Part shown: positions 35,933 to 44,657 of the stretch, one piece after another
Numbering within the stretch: position 1 is the stretch's first letter
Layout of the letters: every line of letters begins with the position of its first letter
From: Faecalibacterium sp.
GTDB taxonomy: Bacteria > Bacillota > Clostridia > Oscillospirales > Ruminococcaceae
Assembly (NCBI GenBank): GCA_029264955.1
Contig: JARHYC010000020.1
Coordinates: 155,442 to 219,441, forward strand
Direction: 5' to 3'
DNA: 64,000 nucleotides
Translations under genes and position numbers: made by a program
Notes under the pieces: model-generated
What the model was told of the DNA's origin: nothing
The model's input: only the letters and a program-made list of their open reading frames with translations
Database searches by the model: none

Positions 35933-36230
35933 TTTTCCACCGAAATATAGAAAATTGTGGAAAGTTTTGGTGGAAAGATAGTCTGGCATCAGAAGAAAGC
36001 CCGGAAAACACGAAAAAAGGCTTTTCACAAAGCAAAAACAGGGGATTAACTGGTTTTCCCCCGTAGTTTTCCATCTGAATGTGGAAAACTCAGTGGAAAG
36101 TGTGAGTAATTCCGGCGTAAAACTTTGCTGAAAGAGCAAGGAAGCATAGAAAAGTACTGTTTTTCGGCATTTTCTTGCTTCGTTCCCGGTGGAATACCTT
36201 TTCCACCATTGGGGAAAAACCGGTGGAAAA
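35933..36230. repeat. Cluster of GTGGAAA/TTTCCAC nonamers in a gene-free gap (DnaA-box-like)
   Basis: In the 400-base gene-free gap 35901-36299 there are seven good matches to the nonamer seen at oriC. They are 35933 TTTTCCACC, 35956 TGTGGAAAG, 35969 GGTGGAAAG, 36080 TGTGGAAAA, 36092 AGTGGAAAG, 36199 TTTTCCACC and 36222 GGTGGAAAA, plus weaker copies at 36067 and 36189. Some form small hairpins (GGTGGAA/TTCCACC). It could titrate DnaA away from oriC, or be a local repeat of other origin. Confidence 0.55.
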
Positions 36231-36235
36231 AGAGG

Positions 36236-36277
36236 AAAACGCGGTGTGTACTCATAAGAGCAGCGCACCGCGTTTTT
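36236..36277. terminator. Terminator downstream of gph
   Basis: ACGCGGTG/CACCGCGT stem; A-rich on the left and TTTTT on the right, so usable from both sides. Confidence 0.85.
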
Positions 36278-36299
36278 GTTTGCTTTGATTCCGTTGGAA

Positions 36300-36953
36300 T
36301 TATTTGCTCAAAATCAGATGGCACAATTCCGCAGCGTTCGCTGCCAGATGTGCGGCACCTGCATTGCGCAGTTCGTCTGCACCACGGAAGCCCCATAAGA
36401 CACCGCAGCTGTCCAGACCAGCATTCTTTGCCGTCAGGATATCCACATCGCTGTCGCCTACATATAAAGTCTGTGCAGGATCTGCGCCCATCTCCTTCAA
36501 AATGGGGAACAGCCCGTCCGGGGCAGGTTTGTGAGGAATACCCGGCTGATTGCCGCGTACCACTACAAAGGAATTGCCAAAGTAGCGCTGCACAATATCC
36601 TGGACCAATGTGTCGGTCTTGTTGGAGAATACTGCACAGAGAACATTCTCGCGGCGCAGATTAGCCAGCAACTCTTCGATGCCGGGATAAGGCTTTGTTT
36701 TGTCCGCCTTGTGAGCAGCATAACGTGCGCTGTACTGGGCAAGTGTACCGGCAAGATCTGTAGGGGTACGGGCATAGTCTGGGCTGAAGCGTTCGCACAG
36801 CTTGGGGATACCGTTGCCGACCATCTTTTTGTAGGTTTCCAGATCATGGGTGGGCCAACCATTGGTGGTACAGACCCAGTTTCCAGCATCTGCAAGATCT
36901 TCCAGTGTGTCCAGCAGCGTGCCGTCCAAATCAAAAATCACATAACGATACAT
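36300..36953 (-). CDS. HAD-family phosphatase, phosphoglycolate phosphatase-like
   Basis: A 217-residue haloacid dehalogenase hydrolase. Motif I is FDLDGTLLDTLEDL (nucleophile Asp), motif II is VFSNKTD, motif III is the Lys in NQPGIPHKPAPDGLF, and motif IV is YVGDSDVDILTAKNAG. The alpha-helical cap between motifs I and II fits Gph/PGP enzymes, which dephosphorylate 2-phosphoglycolate. The specific substrate is not provable from the sequence. The start is the ATG at 36953 with a GAGG site upstream. Confidence 0.88.
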   Translation of the reverse strand: MYRYVIFDLDGTLLDTLEDLADAGNWVCTTNGWPTHDLETYKKMVGNGIPKLCERFSPDYARTPTDLAGTLAQYSARYAAHKADKTKPYPGIEELLANLRRENVLCAVFSNKTDTLVQDIVQRYFGNSFVVVRGNQPGIPHKPAPDGLFPILKEMGADPAQTLYVGDSDVDILTAKNAGLDSCGVLWGFRGADELRNAGAAHLAANAAELCHLILSK

Positions 36954-37057
36954 AGTAAAACCTCGATACAAAAGGGTAATCGAAAAAGTCTATTTTTTAG
37001 TGTAGCAGAAATTGCATGGCGAAACAAGCAGAAATTATGAACAACCCCCCAAAATCC

Positions 37058-37465
37058 TTAGATGCGGTACCATTCCAGGATGCGGTTGGCATCTGATTTC
37101 CAAAGGCCAGGTAGCCAGATACGCCCCTCGGTAGTAGAAAGCAAAATCGTTCGACACCCGGCCAGACGCAAAAATGGCGTAGCAATACACAACACGCTAT
37201 GCGTTGTGCGGCGGCGTAAAATACGCACGCTATCAAAAAGGGGCCCACCGCGTAGTGTGATGGCTCCCGGAGACAAAAAAATCGTGCGTCCTGTCAAAAT
37301 CCAAAGCACACAAGCGGCACCAGTCCCCAGTGCAAGCGGCCAGAACGCGGAAAGGGGCTGAGCATAGACAGCGCATAGCAGCGCAACGAATCCGCCAAGT
37401 AAAAAACAGCCGGCGCACAGCATCACACGGCTGACAAGCGGGAAATGGATAGGGGACTGCAGCAT
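37058..37465 (-). CDS. Small membrane protein with a PH-like C-terminal domain
   Basis: A 135-residue protein with two hydrophobic helices (~12-33 and ~38-58). A short beta-rich cytoplasmic part follows (TGRTIFLSPGAITLRGG, LLSTTEGRIWLPGLW) that resembles bacterial PH-like domains. AAAGGAG before the ATG supports expression. Function unknown. It is transcribed away from uppP and lies 104 bases upstream of gph on the same strand. Confidence 0.7.
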   Translation of the reverse strand: MLQSPIHFPLVSRVMLCAGCFLLGGFVALLCAVYAQPLSAFWPLALGTGAACVLWILTGRTIFLSPGAITLRGGPLFDSVRILRRRTTHSVLCIATPFLRLAGCRTILLSTTEGRIWLPGLWKSDANRILEWYRI

Positions 37466-37533
37466 AAATCAGGACTCCTTTCAACAGATATGCCGGAGAA
37501 AAAAGAAAAAGAGAATACACCTGCCGACTTTTA

Positions 37534-37626
37534 TGTTATAATTTACAATGGTATTCTATAGAATAAAAATCAGCAAGCCGTCTGCGTTATCTTTCCCAAT
37601 CGCAGGAAAGATACGCAAAGCGGCTT
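37534..37626 (+). promoter_or_regulatory. uppP promoter and long leader hairpin
   Basis: TGTTATAAT at 37534-37542 is an extended -10 promoter. The leader then forms an imperfect ~20-bp hairpin (37575-37626): ATCTTTCC/GGAAAGAT, GCGT/ACGC and AAGCCG/CGGCTT arms. It ends about ten bases before the GGGAGG ribosome site of uppP. There is no T-run after it. It may control translation or mRNA stability of the undecaprenyl phosphate recycling enzyme. Confidence 0.55.
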
Positions 37627-37648
37627 ACCAATTCAGGGAGGTTTCGAA

Positions 37649-38482
37649 ATGTTAGATATGTTGAAAGCCGTAATTTACGGCATTATCGAAGGTATTACCG
37701 AGTGGCTGCCCGTTTCCAGCACAGGCCATATGATTCTGGCAGAACAGGTGATGCAGTTCTCATTCAGTGACGAGTTTATGGAAATGTTCCGCGTGGTGAT
37801 TCAGCTGGGTGCTATTTTGGCAGTTGTCATCATTTTCTGGTCCAAGCTGTGGCCCTTTGCGCGCGATCGAAAGGGTCGTGTAGTGGCGGTACCATCTACC
37901 TGGCGTTTGTGGTTGAAGATTGTTGTAGCAAGTATTCCCGCAGCGAGCTGCCTGCTGATCGATGACTGGATCGACAGCCATTTCTATAACTTTTTCACAG
38001 TAGCATTTATGCTGATCGTGTATGGTGTTCTGTTCATCATCATTGAGAATAAGGGCCTGGTGCATCCCACTATGAACCATGTTTCACAGATTACTTACCG
38101 CGATGCAATCATCATTGGTCTGTGGCAGATGCTTGCCGTAATTCCCGGTACCTCCCGCAGCGGTGCTACCATCGTAGGTGGTTTGCTGCTGGGGTTGTCC
38201 CGTGCCTGCGTGGCAGAGTTCACCTTCTATCTGGCAATCCCCGCAATGGTGGGTGCTTCCGGATTCAAGCTGCTGAAGTTCCTGCTGGCAGGCAACAGCC
38301 TCACGGCCTTGGAGTTGGGTGCGCTGGGTCTGGGCAGTCTGGTTGCTTTCTTGGTCAGTCTGGTGGCAATTCGTTTTCTGATGAATTTCGTCAAGCAGCA
38401 TGATTTCAAGGTGTTCGGTTATTACCGTATCGCTCTGGGCGTTGTGGTTCTGCTGGCTGCTGCCGCTACCGCTTTGGCATAA
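37649..38482 (+). CDS. uppP: Undecaprenyl-diphosphatase UppP/BacA
   Basis: A 277-residue polytopic membrane phosphatase that converts undecaprenyl diphosphate to the monophosphate carrier for cell-wall synthesis. The two family motifs are EGITEWLPVSSTGHMIL (residues ~15-31) and PGTSRSGATIVGGLLLGLSR. About eight helices are seen. GGGAGG precedes the ATG. Overproduction of this enzyme gives bacitracin resistance in other bacteria. Confidence 0.96.
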   Translation: MLDMLKAVIYGIIEGITEWLPVSSTGHMILAEQVMQFSFSDEFMEMFRVVIQLGAILAVVIIFWSKLWPFARDRKGRVVAVPSTWRLWLKIVVASIPAASCLLIDDWIDSHFYNFFTVAFMLIVYGVLFIIIENKGLVHPTMNHVSQITYRDAIIIGLWQMLAVIPGTSRSGATIVGGLLLGLSRACVAEFTFYLAIPAMVGASGFKLLKFLLAGNSLTALELGALGLGSLVAFLVSLVAIRFLMNFVKQHDFKVFGYYRIALGVVVLLAAAATALA

Positions 38483-38614
38483 GAAAATACAAAATGGACT
38501 ATCAATCGTGTATTATACGGATTTTTCTTTCCATTCGGTGTCACAAACGCAGATGTGCGTAAAAATGCTCGTAAGACCAGCGGAGGAAAAACGAAAAGAA
38601 AGGTTTGAAACGCA

Positions 38615-39901
38615 ATGGATACCATGGTAAAAGGTTGTTTGGATTATTTGGATGAAGGTGTCAGCCCGTTTCATGCGGTGGAGGCTTCTGCACGCCGGTT
38701 AGACGATGCAGGCTTTACTCGTTTGGAAGAGAGCCAGCCCTGGAGTTTGGAAAAGGGTGGTAAGTATTACACCACCCGCAATGGTTCTTCTTTGATTGCA
38801 TGGCGTATGCCCCGCGAAACGTTGGGGGGCTGGCGTGGTGCAGCTGCGCACAGCGACAGCCCCACCTACCGCATCACCGCTACCAAGGTGGATGATCCTC
38901 GTTATGCCCGTGCTCGTGTGGAAGGCTACGGCGGTATGCGCCCCGCTACTTGGATTGACCGCCCTTTGACTATGGCCGGTCGTGTGCTGGTGCGCACGGA
39001 AAACGGTGTGGAAACCCGTCTGGTTTGCCCAGATAAGGATCTGCTGTGTATTCCTTCCGTGTGCGTTCACTTTGACCGGGATGGTGCAAAGGGCGGTCCG
39101 CTGAATGCGGCAACCGACCTGCAGCCCATCTTTGGCGCAAAAGGCGCGGACCTGGCCCGTGAAATTGCCGGCGCAGGGGACGTGCTGCAATATGATCTGG
39201 TTCTGGTTCCCCGCCAGAAGGCTGTTACGGTTGGTATGAACGAGGAGTTCTTTATGGCACCTCGCATCGATGACTTGGGGGCAGCATATGCAACCTTGCA
39301 GGGCTTTTTGGCAGGCAGGGGCAGTGATGACCGTGGTGATCTGTGGTGCCTGTTCGATAACGAGGAAGTGGGCAGCGGTACCCGTCAGGGCGCACTGAGC
39401 AACTTTTTGTCCAGCGTACTGGCTCGTGCGGAGCAGGCTTTGGGCGTAACGGCAGAACAGCACGTTTGCGCACAGGCAAACACCCTGATGCTCAGTGCAG
39501 ACAATGCCCATGCAACCCACCCCAACCATCCGGAGCTGAGCGATTCCGCGCACCCGGTAACACTGAATGGCGGTGTGGTAGTTAAGTACAATGCCAGCCA
39601 GAAGTACACCACCAGCGCACTGACGGGCGCATTGTTCGGTGAAATTTGCCGTCGTGCTGAAGTGCCGGTACAGCCTTACTACAACCGCCCGGATATGCCC
39701 GGCGGCAGTACGCTAGGCAATCTGCTGAGCTGGCAGAATAGTGTTGCGATGGTTGATATTGGCATGGGTCAGCTGGCAATGCATTCTGCAGTAGAAACCG
39801 CTGGCTGTGAGGATGTTGTTTACATGGCTAAGGCTGTGGCAGCATTCTATAATACCCGTCTGGCACAGCCCACTGACGGCAACTGGACCATTGCGGACTA
39901 A
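38615..39901 (+). CDS. M18 family aminopeptidase
   Basis: A 428-residue zinc aminopeptidase of the aspartyl/ApeB type. The metal ligands are in AAHSDSPTYRI, the DNEEVGSGT segment and DNAHATHPNHPEL. It removes N-terminal residues from peptides in the cytoplasm. The ribosome site (AAAGG) is rather far from the ATG at 38615; an internal ATG four codons later is possible. It lies 37 bases before gluQRS on the same strand. Confidence 0.93.
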   Translation: MDTMVKGCLDYLDEGVSPFHAVEASARRLDDAGFTRLEESQPWSLEKGGKYYTTRNGSSLIAWRMPRETLGGWRGAAAHSDSPTYRITATKVDDPRYARARVEGYGGMRPATWIDRPLTMAGRVLVRTENGVETRLVCPDKDLLCIPSVCVHFDRDGAKGGPLNAATDLQPIFGAKGADLAREIAGAGDVLQYDLVLVPRQKAVTVGMNEEFFMAPRIDDLGAAYATLQGFLAGRGSDDRGDLWCLFDNEEVGSGTRQGALSNFLSSVLARAEQALGVTAEQHVCAQANTLMLSADNAHATHPNHPELSDSAHPVTLNGGVVVKYNASQKYTTSALTGALFGEICRRAEVPVQPYYNRPDMPGGSTLGNLLSWQNSVAMVDIGMGQLAMHSAVETAGCEDVVYMAKAVAAFYNTRLAQPTDGNWTIAD

Positions 39902-39937
39902 ACGCTCCCTGGTAGAGAGAAGGAAAGGAAGCGCTCC

Positions 39938-40897
39938 ATGATACAAGAGACCAAGCGCCCTGTTGTGGGGCGGTTTGCGCCGTCCCCGTCCGGCCGATTA
40001 CATTTGGGCAATCTGGGATGCAGTCTGCTGGCATGGCTCAGTGCAAAAAGCAAAGGTGGAAAAATCGTTCTGCGCATTGAAGATTTGGACGCTGCCCGCT
40101 GCCCCCGCAGCTTTGCGGATCAGATCGAGGAGGATTTGGATTATCTGGGACTTTTCTGGGACGAAGGGGGCAGTGCCGGAGGTCCGGATATGCCTTATTA
40201 CCAAAGTGAATGCAGTTCGATTTATGATGTTGCCTTTGCGCAGCTGCAAGAAAAAGAACTGTTGTATCCTTGCTTTTGCAGCCGTGCAGCATTACACGCA
40301 GCCAGCGCACCCCACCGCAGCGATGGCGACGTGATTTACCCCGGTACCTGCCGCAAGCTGACCGAAGCGGAACGCAGCCTGCGCCGACAGAAAAAAGCAC
40401 CTGCGGTGCGTGTGGTTGTGCCGAATCAGGAAATTGCCTTCACCGACGGGCATCTGGGGCACTACGCAGAAAACCTAGCAAAGGACTGCGGTGATTTTGT
40501 GGTGCGCCGTGGTGACGGTGTATATGCGTATCAGCTGGCGGTCACGGTAGATGATGCCCGCATGGGTGTGACGGAAGTAGTGCGTGGTGCGGATTTATTG
40601 TCCAGTACGCCCCGGCAGTTGTATTTGTATCAAACGCTGGGATTGCAGGCGCCGGAATTTTATCATTGTCCTTTGCTGCTGGCACCCGGCGGACGTCGGC
40701 TGTCCAAGCGGGATGGGGATGACAGTCTGGAAAATCTGCGGGCAAAATATTCGGCGGCAGAAATCATCGGCAAGCTGGCATGGGTATATGGGATTCAACC
40801 CACACCGGAACCGGCAATGCCGGCAGATTTGATCGACAGCTTTGACTGGGCCAAGGTCCCGAAAAAAGATGTGACTCTGCCGGAAGGACTTTTCTAA
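39938..40897 (+). CDS. gluQ: Glutamyl-Q tRNA(Asp) synthetase
   Basis: A 319-residue truncated glutamyl-tRNA synthetase paralogue. It has the HIGH-like motif PSGRLHLGNLG, the KMSKS-like RLSKRDGD and a zinc site made of CFCS and YPGTC. It lacks the C-terminal anticodon-binding domain of GluRS, which is the mark of GluQRS enzymes. These attach glutamate to queuosine in tRNA-Asp. The segment DLDAARCPRSFADQIEEDLDYLG is typical. An AAGGAAG site precedes the ATG. Confidence 0.93.
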   Translation: MIQETKRPVVGRFAPSPSGRLHLGNLGCSLLAWLSAKSKGGKIVLRIEDLDAARCPRSFADQIEEDLDYLGLFWDEGGSAGGPDMPYYQSECSSIYDVAFAQLQEKELLYPCFCSRAALHAASAPHRSDGDVIYPGTCRKLTEAERSLRRQKKAPAVRVVVPNQEIAFTDGHLGHYAENLAKDCGDFVVRRGDGVYAYQLAVTVDDARMGVTEVVRGADLLSSTPRQLYLYQTLGLQAPEFYHCPLLLAPGGRRLSKRDGDDSLENLRAKYSAAEIIGKLAWVYGIQPTPEPAMPADLIDSFDWAKVPKKDVTLPEGLF

Positions 40898-40905
40898 AAA
40901 AATGA

Positions 40906-40934
40906 TTGCATTTTTCTGGAATACAAAGTATAAT
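40906..40934 (+). promoter_or_regulatory. Promoter of the riboswitch-permease unit
   Basis: TTGCAT, a 17-base spacer and TATAAT, ten bases before the aptamer. Confidence 0.8.
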
Positions 40935-40943
40935 AAGCCAATA

Positions 40944-41052
40944 AAAGGGAGTAGCATCACCGGCATCGTGTCGGTGCGGTCTGTTCGTCATTTCGGCTGC
41001 AAGGCCCGGGCAGATCATCGCAACGAAGCGAAAGGCGAGACTTTTACCGTTT
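40944..41052 (+). ncRNA. yybP-ykoY (Mn2+) riboswitch aptamer
   Basis: The conserved blocks of the yybP-ykoY family are present in order: AAAAGGGAGTAGC, then CGTCATTTCGGC, then GGCCCGGGCAG, and the closing AAGGCGAGACTTTTACC. This family senses Mn2+ and usually turns expression on. Its 3' block is shared with the following terminator stem, so metal binding should prevent the terminator. It controls the permease at 41112. Confidence 0.88.
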
Positions 41053-41080
41053 TAACAGCGGTAGAAGCCTCGCCTTTTTT
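41034..41080 (+). terminator. Riboswitch expression-platform terminator
   Basis: GGCGAG...CTTTTACCG pairs with CGGTAGAAG...CTCGCC, followed by TTTTTT. The left arm is the 3' end of the aptamer, giving a transcriptional on-switch. Confidence 0.88.
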
Positions 41081-41111
41081 GTACCCTGAAACAAGTAAAA
41101 GGAGTAAGAAA

Positions 41112-42383
41112 ATGGAACCAATGATCGTAGCGGGAATTCTGTTTGTTATTACCTATGGCCTGCTGCTGGCACTGCCGAATCATCGTGCAGTGGTAGCGCT
41201 GGGCAGCGGTGTAGCATTCGTAGTATTTGGGCTTTTGCCCCTGACAGCTGTGCCGGGTGCAGTAGACTGGAACGTGCTGTTAATGATTGGCGGCACAATG
41301 GGCCTGGTAGAATTGTTTATCGCATCGGGGATGCCGTCCCTTTTATCTTACTGGCTGTTGCAGAAAATCCACACCGTGCGTGGCGCAGTAGTAGCTCTGG
41401 CACTGTTTGCCGGATTGATTTCTGCCTTTATTGATAACGTGGCTACCGTGCTGATGGTTGCTCCCGTAGCAATGGCTGTGGCAAAACGTGCCAAGATTTC
41501 GCCTGTGCCGGTAATTATCTCGATTGCAGTTTCATCGAATCTACAGGGTGCTGCTACGCTGGTGGGGGATACCACTTCGATTTTGCTGGGCGCTGCTGCT
41601 GACATGAACTTTATGGATTTCTTCTGGTATCAGGGTCGCCCCGGTATTTTCTGGGTCGTTCAAGCGGGCGCTGTGGTATCGGCACTGATTCTGTTCTGGT
41701 TGTTCCGCAAGGAAAAGACCACCATTGAAGCAGGTGAAAAGCCGGTTGTCAGTGACTATTTCCCCACAGTGCTGCTGGTGGGTATGGTCGTATTGCTGGC
41801 AGGTGCATCTCTGCTGCCCAATACACCCGCAATGATCAATGGTATTATCTGTTCCAGTTTGATGGTGATTGGGCAGAGCTGGTATCTGCTGCGCGGACAA
41901 AAGCAGATCGTGGAGCGCAGCCTGAAGGCAATTGATCTCCAGACGCTGGCTTTGCTGGCAGGTGTATTCTTGGTTGTAGCAGGTGTGGAAGCTGCCGGTG
42001 TGCTGGACTGGATCAGCGCACGCTTTGCTACGCTGGGCGGCGGCAGTATGCTGTTGGTGTATAGTGCTGTGGTTTGGGTCAGTGTGGCGTGCTCTGCTTT
42101 TATTGATAACATTCCCTATGTGGCAGCCATGCTGCCCGTGACCGAACAGGTATCGGCACTGTTGGGTGCAGACCCCACGCTGCTGTACTTTGGTTTGCTG
42201 GTGGGTGCAACCCTGGGCGGAAACCTGACGCCGGTTGGCGCATCGGCAAATATTACCGGTATTGGTATCCTTCGCCGTGAGGGCCATCAAGTAGCCAACA
42301 AGGATTTCCTGCGTATTGGTGTACCTTTTACTCTGGCAGCTGTAATCAGCGGATATGTTCTGCTGTGGCTGTTGTGGGCTTAA
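41112..42383 (+). CDS. ArsB/NhaD/CitMHS-type permease under Mn2+ riboswitch control
   Basis: A 423-residue ion-transporter-superfamily membrane protein with about ten to twelve helices in two similar halves. Conserved segments are LISAFIDNVATVLMVAPVA, SSNLQGAATLVGDTTSIL and, in the second half, CSAFIDNIPYVAAMLPV and GGNLTPVGASANI. Related families carry arsenite, Na+/H+ or citrate. The yybP-ykoY riboswitch suggests that this one exports Mn2+ or relieves Mn2+ stress (inference). AAAAGGAG before the ATG at 41112 sets the start; the longer track ORF would translate the riboswitch. Confidence 0.87.
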   Translation: MEPMIVAGILFVITYGLLLALPNHRAVVALGSGVAFVVFGLLPLTAVPGAVDWNVLLMIGGTMGLVELFIASGMPSLLSYWLLQKIHTVRGAVVALALFAGLISAFIDNVATVLMVAPVAMAVAKRAKISPVPVIISIAVSSNLQGAATLVGDTTSILLGAAADMNFMDFFWYQGRPGIFWVVQAGAVVSALILFWLFRKEKTTIEAGEKPVVSDYFPTVLLVGMVVLLAGASLLPNTPAMINGIICSSLMVIGQSWYLLRGQKQIVERSLKAIDLQTLALLAGVFLVVAGVEAAGVLDWISARFATLGGGSMLLVYSAVVWVSVACSAFIDNIPYVAAMLPVTEQVSALLGADPTLLYFGLLVGATLGGNLTPVGASANITGIGILRREGHQVANKDFLRIGVPFTLAAVISGYVLLWLLWA

Positions 42384-42407
42384 TCTCAAATTCGATTGTT
42401 TCTTTCA

Positions 42408-42442
42408 AAAAGTCCTGCGGTTTTTTACCGCAGGACTTTTTA
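42408..42442. terminator. Terminator after the permease gene
   Basis: A 15-bp stem AAAAAGTCCTGCGGT/ACCGCAGGACTTTTT. Confidence 0.93.
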
Positions 42443-42591
42443 CTTGTTAGAACGTGAAAAAGCACCCCTTGCACGGAAAAGGGCAAGCTGTTATACTGAA
42501 AGCCCCAAAGTACACCAAAACCGGATATTTTGCCATACCAATAGTATAATGTGTGTGGTAAATTTCCATAAGTAATAAAGAGGAGGGCAGT

Positions 42592-44250
42592 ATGCCCAAA
42601 AGAAATCAAAAAGTTGTAGTAATTGGTCACCAAAATCCGGATACGGATTCCATCTGCTCCGCAATTGCATATGCGGCACTAAAAAATCAGGAAGGCGGCG
42701 AGCTGACCTATGAGGCACGCCGTGCGGGGCGTCTAAATCAGGAAAGTGCTTTTGTGTTAAAGCGTTTCGGTGTGGAGCCGCCTCGTATGTGTACCGACGT
42801 TTTGCCCAAAGTGCGTGACGTGGAATATCGTGAGATGGAAGGCGTACCCGGCGAAATGAGCCTGCGCCGTGCATGGACGCTGATGCGTGACCGTCAGATC
42901 GATACCTTGCCGGTAGTGGCACCGGATCAGGAACTGCTGGGCGTCATTACCGTTAAGGATATTGCGACCGCAAACATGGACGTGTTTGACACGCACGTTC
43001 TGGCAAAGAGCCATACTAGCTATCGCAATATTTTGGAGACCCTGTCCGGCGAAATGCTGATTGGTAATCCCGATGCAATCGTAGAGCGCGGCAAGCTGTT
43101 GATTGGTGCATCCAGCCCGGAACTGATGGAAGCGGCTATGGAGGCAGGCGACATTGTGCTGCTGAGCAACCGCTATGAGAGTCAGTTGTGCGCCATTGAG
43201 ATGGAAGCCAGCCTGATCATTGTTTGTTCCGGCGCAACTGTGGGGCGTACTATCTTAAAGCTGGCAGAAGAAAATGGTGTTGCAATTATTGTGACAAACC
43301 ATGACAGTTATGCGGCTGCAAAGCTGATCAGCCAGTGTGCACCCATTTCGCACTATATGACAACCCGGGATATTGTTCACTTTACTCCGGTTACTCCGGT
43401 GGATGATGCACTGCATATCATGGGTAAGGTGCGCCATCGTTACTTCCCCATTGTAGATGCCGAGGGCAAATATATCGGTATGCTGAGCCGTCGTAATTTG
43501 ATGAATCTCCAGCAGCGCAAGCTGATTCTGGTGGACCACAACGAGGCTACACAGGCTGTGGAAGGTTATGATCGTGCCGAGATTCTGGAAATCATCGATC
43601 ACCATCGTATTGGTTCGCTGGAAACCAGCGGTCCTGTATACTTCCGCAACCAGCCGGTTGGCTGTACCGCAACCATCGTCTATCAGATGTATCAGGAGCA
43701 TGGTATTGTGCCCACGCCCCAGATTGCGGGCTTGCTGCTGGCAGCTATTTTGTCGGACACGCTGATGTTCCGCAGCCCCACTTGCACCCGTATCGACGAG
43801 ATGACTGCACAGAAGCTGGCAGGAATTGCGGGCGAAGAAATCGAGAGTTTTGCGTCTGATATGTTCCAAGCTGCTGAAAATCTGGAGGGTCGCTCTGCTG
43901 AGCAGGTGTTCCTGCAGGATTTTAAGGTGTTCATGTGCGGCGATGTGCGCTTTGGCGTAGCACAGGGCAACTACATGACCCATAATAACCTGGAGGCTGC
44001 CCGTGCATTGCTGCAGCCCTATCTGGAAGAAGCACGCAGCCGTCAGGGCGTGGAAGATGTATACGTTCTGCTGACCGATGTGCCCAAGAGCACCAGTAGT
44101 GTGATTTGTTCCGGTCACCGTGCCCAGCAGGTGCTGCTGGAAGGCTTTGACGCGGAGTCCGATCAGAACGGTGTGGTTCTGCTGGAGGGGGTTGTCAGCC
44201 GTAAGAAGCAGTTCCTGCCTGCTGTGATGGCTGCATACCAGCAGATGTAA
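42592..44250 (+). CDS. ppaC: Mn-dependent inorganic pyrophosphatase, family II with CBS and DRTGG domains
   Basis: A 552-residue soluble enzyme. The N-terminal DHH part has GHQNPDTDSICSAIAYA. Two CBS domains flank a DRTGG domain (~residues 75-300). The rest of DHH contains VDHNEATQAV and EIIDHH, and the C-terminal DHHA2 domain has the substrate-binding segment SSVICSGHRAQQV. It hydrolyses PPi; CBS-PPases are inhibited by AMP and activated by diadenosine polyphosphates. Family II enzymes need Mn2+ or Co2+, a noteworthy neighbour to the Mn2+ riboswitch. PPi level also matters to the PPi-type phosphofructokinase at 50 kb. Confidence 0.95.
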   Translation: MPKRNQKVVVIGHQNPDTDSICSAIAYAALKNQEGGELTYEARRAGRLNQESAFVLKRFGVEPPRMCTDVLPKVRDVEYREMEGVPGEMSLRRAWTLMRDRQIDTLPVVAPDQELLGVITVKDIATANMDVFDTHVLAKSHTSYRNILETLSGEMLIGNPDAIVERGKLLIGASSPELMEAAMEAGDIVLLSNRYESQLCAIEMEASLIIVCSGATVGRTILKLAEENGVAIIVTNHDSYAAAKLISQCAPISHYMTTRDIVHFTPVTPVDDALHIMGKVRHRYFPIVDAEGKYIGMLSRRNLMNLQQRKLILVDHNEATQAVEGYDRAEILEIIDHHRIGSLETSGPVYFRNQPVGCTATIVYQMYQEHGIVPTPQIAGLLLAAILSDTLMFRSPTCTRIDEMTAQKLAGIAGEEIESFASDMFQAAENLEGRSAEQVFLQDFKVFMCGDVRFGVAQGNYMTHNNLEAARALLQPYLEEARSRQGVEDVYVLLTDVPKSTSSVICSGHRAQQVLLEGFDAESDQNGVVLLEGVVSRKKQFLPAVMAAYQQM

Positions 44251-44287
44251 GATGTAGTATTTCAGGGTAAAGGGGAGGTGTGCCGCT

Positions 44288-44575
44288 GTGGAGAAAAAGA
44301 ATATCCGCTGCCGCTATCAGTTTTATGGGACAGTACAGGGGGTAGGTTTTCGCTACCGTGCTAAATATGCGGCACAGCTTTTAGAGCTGACCGGCTGGGT
44401 AGAAAACGAATGGGACGGCAGTGTCATTGGTGAAGTACAAGGATCTGTTGAGATGGTCGCACGCTGGGTGCCTACCATTACAGCGGGTTCACCATGGATC
44501 GAAATTGAGCGTATGGACCGAAAAGAAATCCCCGTTTTGCCTGAAGAGCGCAGCTTTAAGGTGCGTGGCTGCTGA
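44288..44575 (+). CDS. acyP: Acylphosphatase
   Basis: A 95-residue cytoplasmic enzyme that hydrolyses acyl phosphates such as acetyl phosphate. The active site is GTVQGVGFRYRAKYAA (Arg binds phosphate) and the catalytic Asn lies in GWVENEWDGSV. The start is the GTG at 44288 with GGGGAGG nine bases upstream. It follows ppaC by 37 bases and is probably cotranscribed. Confidence 0.93.
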   Translation: MEKKNIRCRYQFYGTVQGVGFRYRAKYAAQLLELTGWVENEWDGSVIGEVQGSVEMVARWVPTITAGSPWIEIERMDRKEIPVLPEERSFKVRGC

Positions 44576-44594
44576 AAAGCAGTGATATGAAAAC

Positions 44595-44645
44595 AAAAAA
44601 GAAGCGATGTACACCTGACTTGCAGGTTATACATCGCTTCTTTTG
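44595..44645. terminator. Bidirectional terminator
   Basis: GAAGCGATGTA/TACATCGCTTC stem with A6 before and T4 after, between converging acyP and the Big_2 gene. Confidence 0.9.
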
Positions 44646-44657
44646 TTATGCGAAAAA

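Noticed and set aside
37785-37800. TGTTCCGCGTGGTGAT in uppP, resembling parS
   Set aside because: Only the left arm and part of the core match (11 of 16), and it is inside coding sequence.
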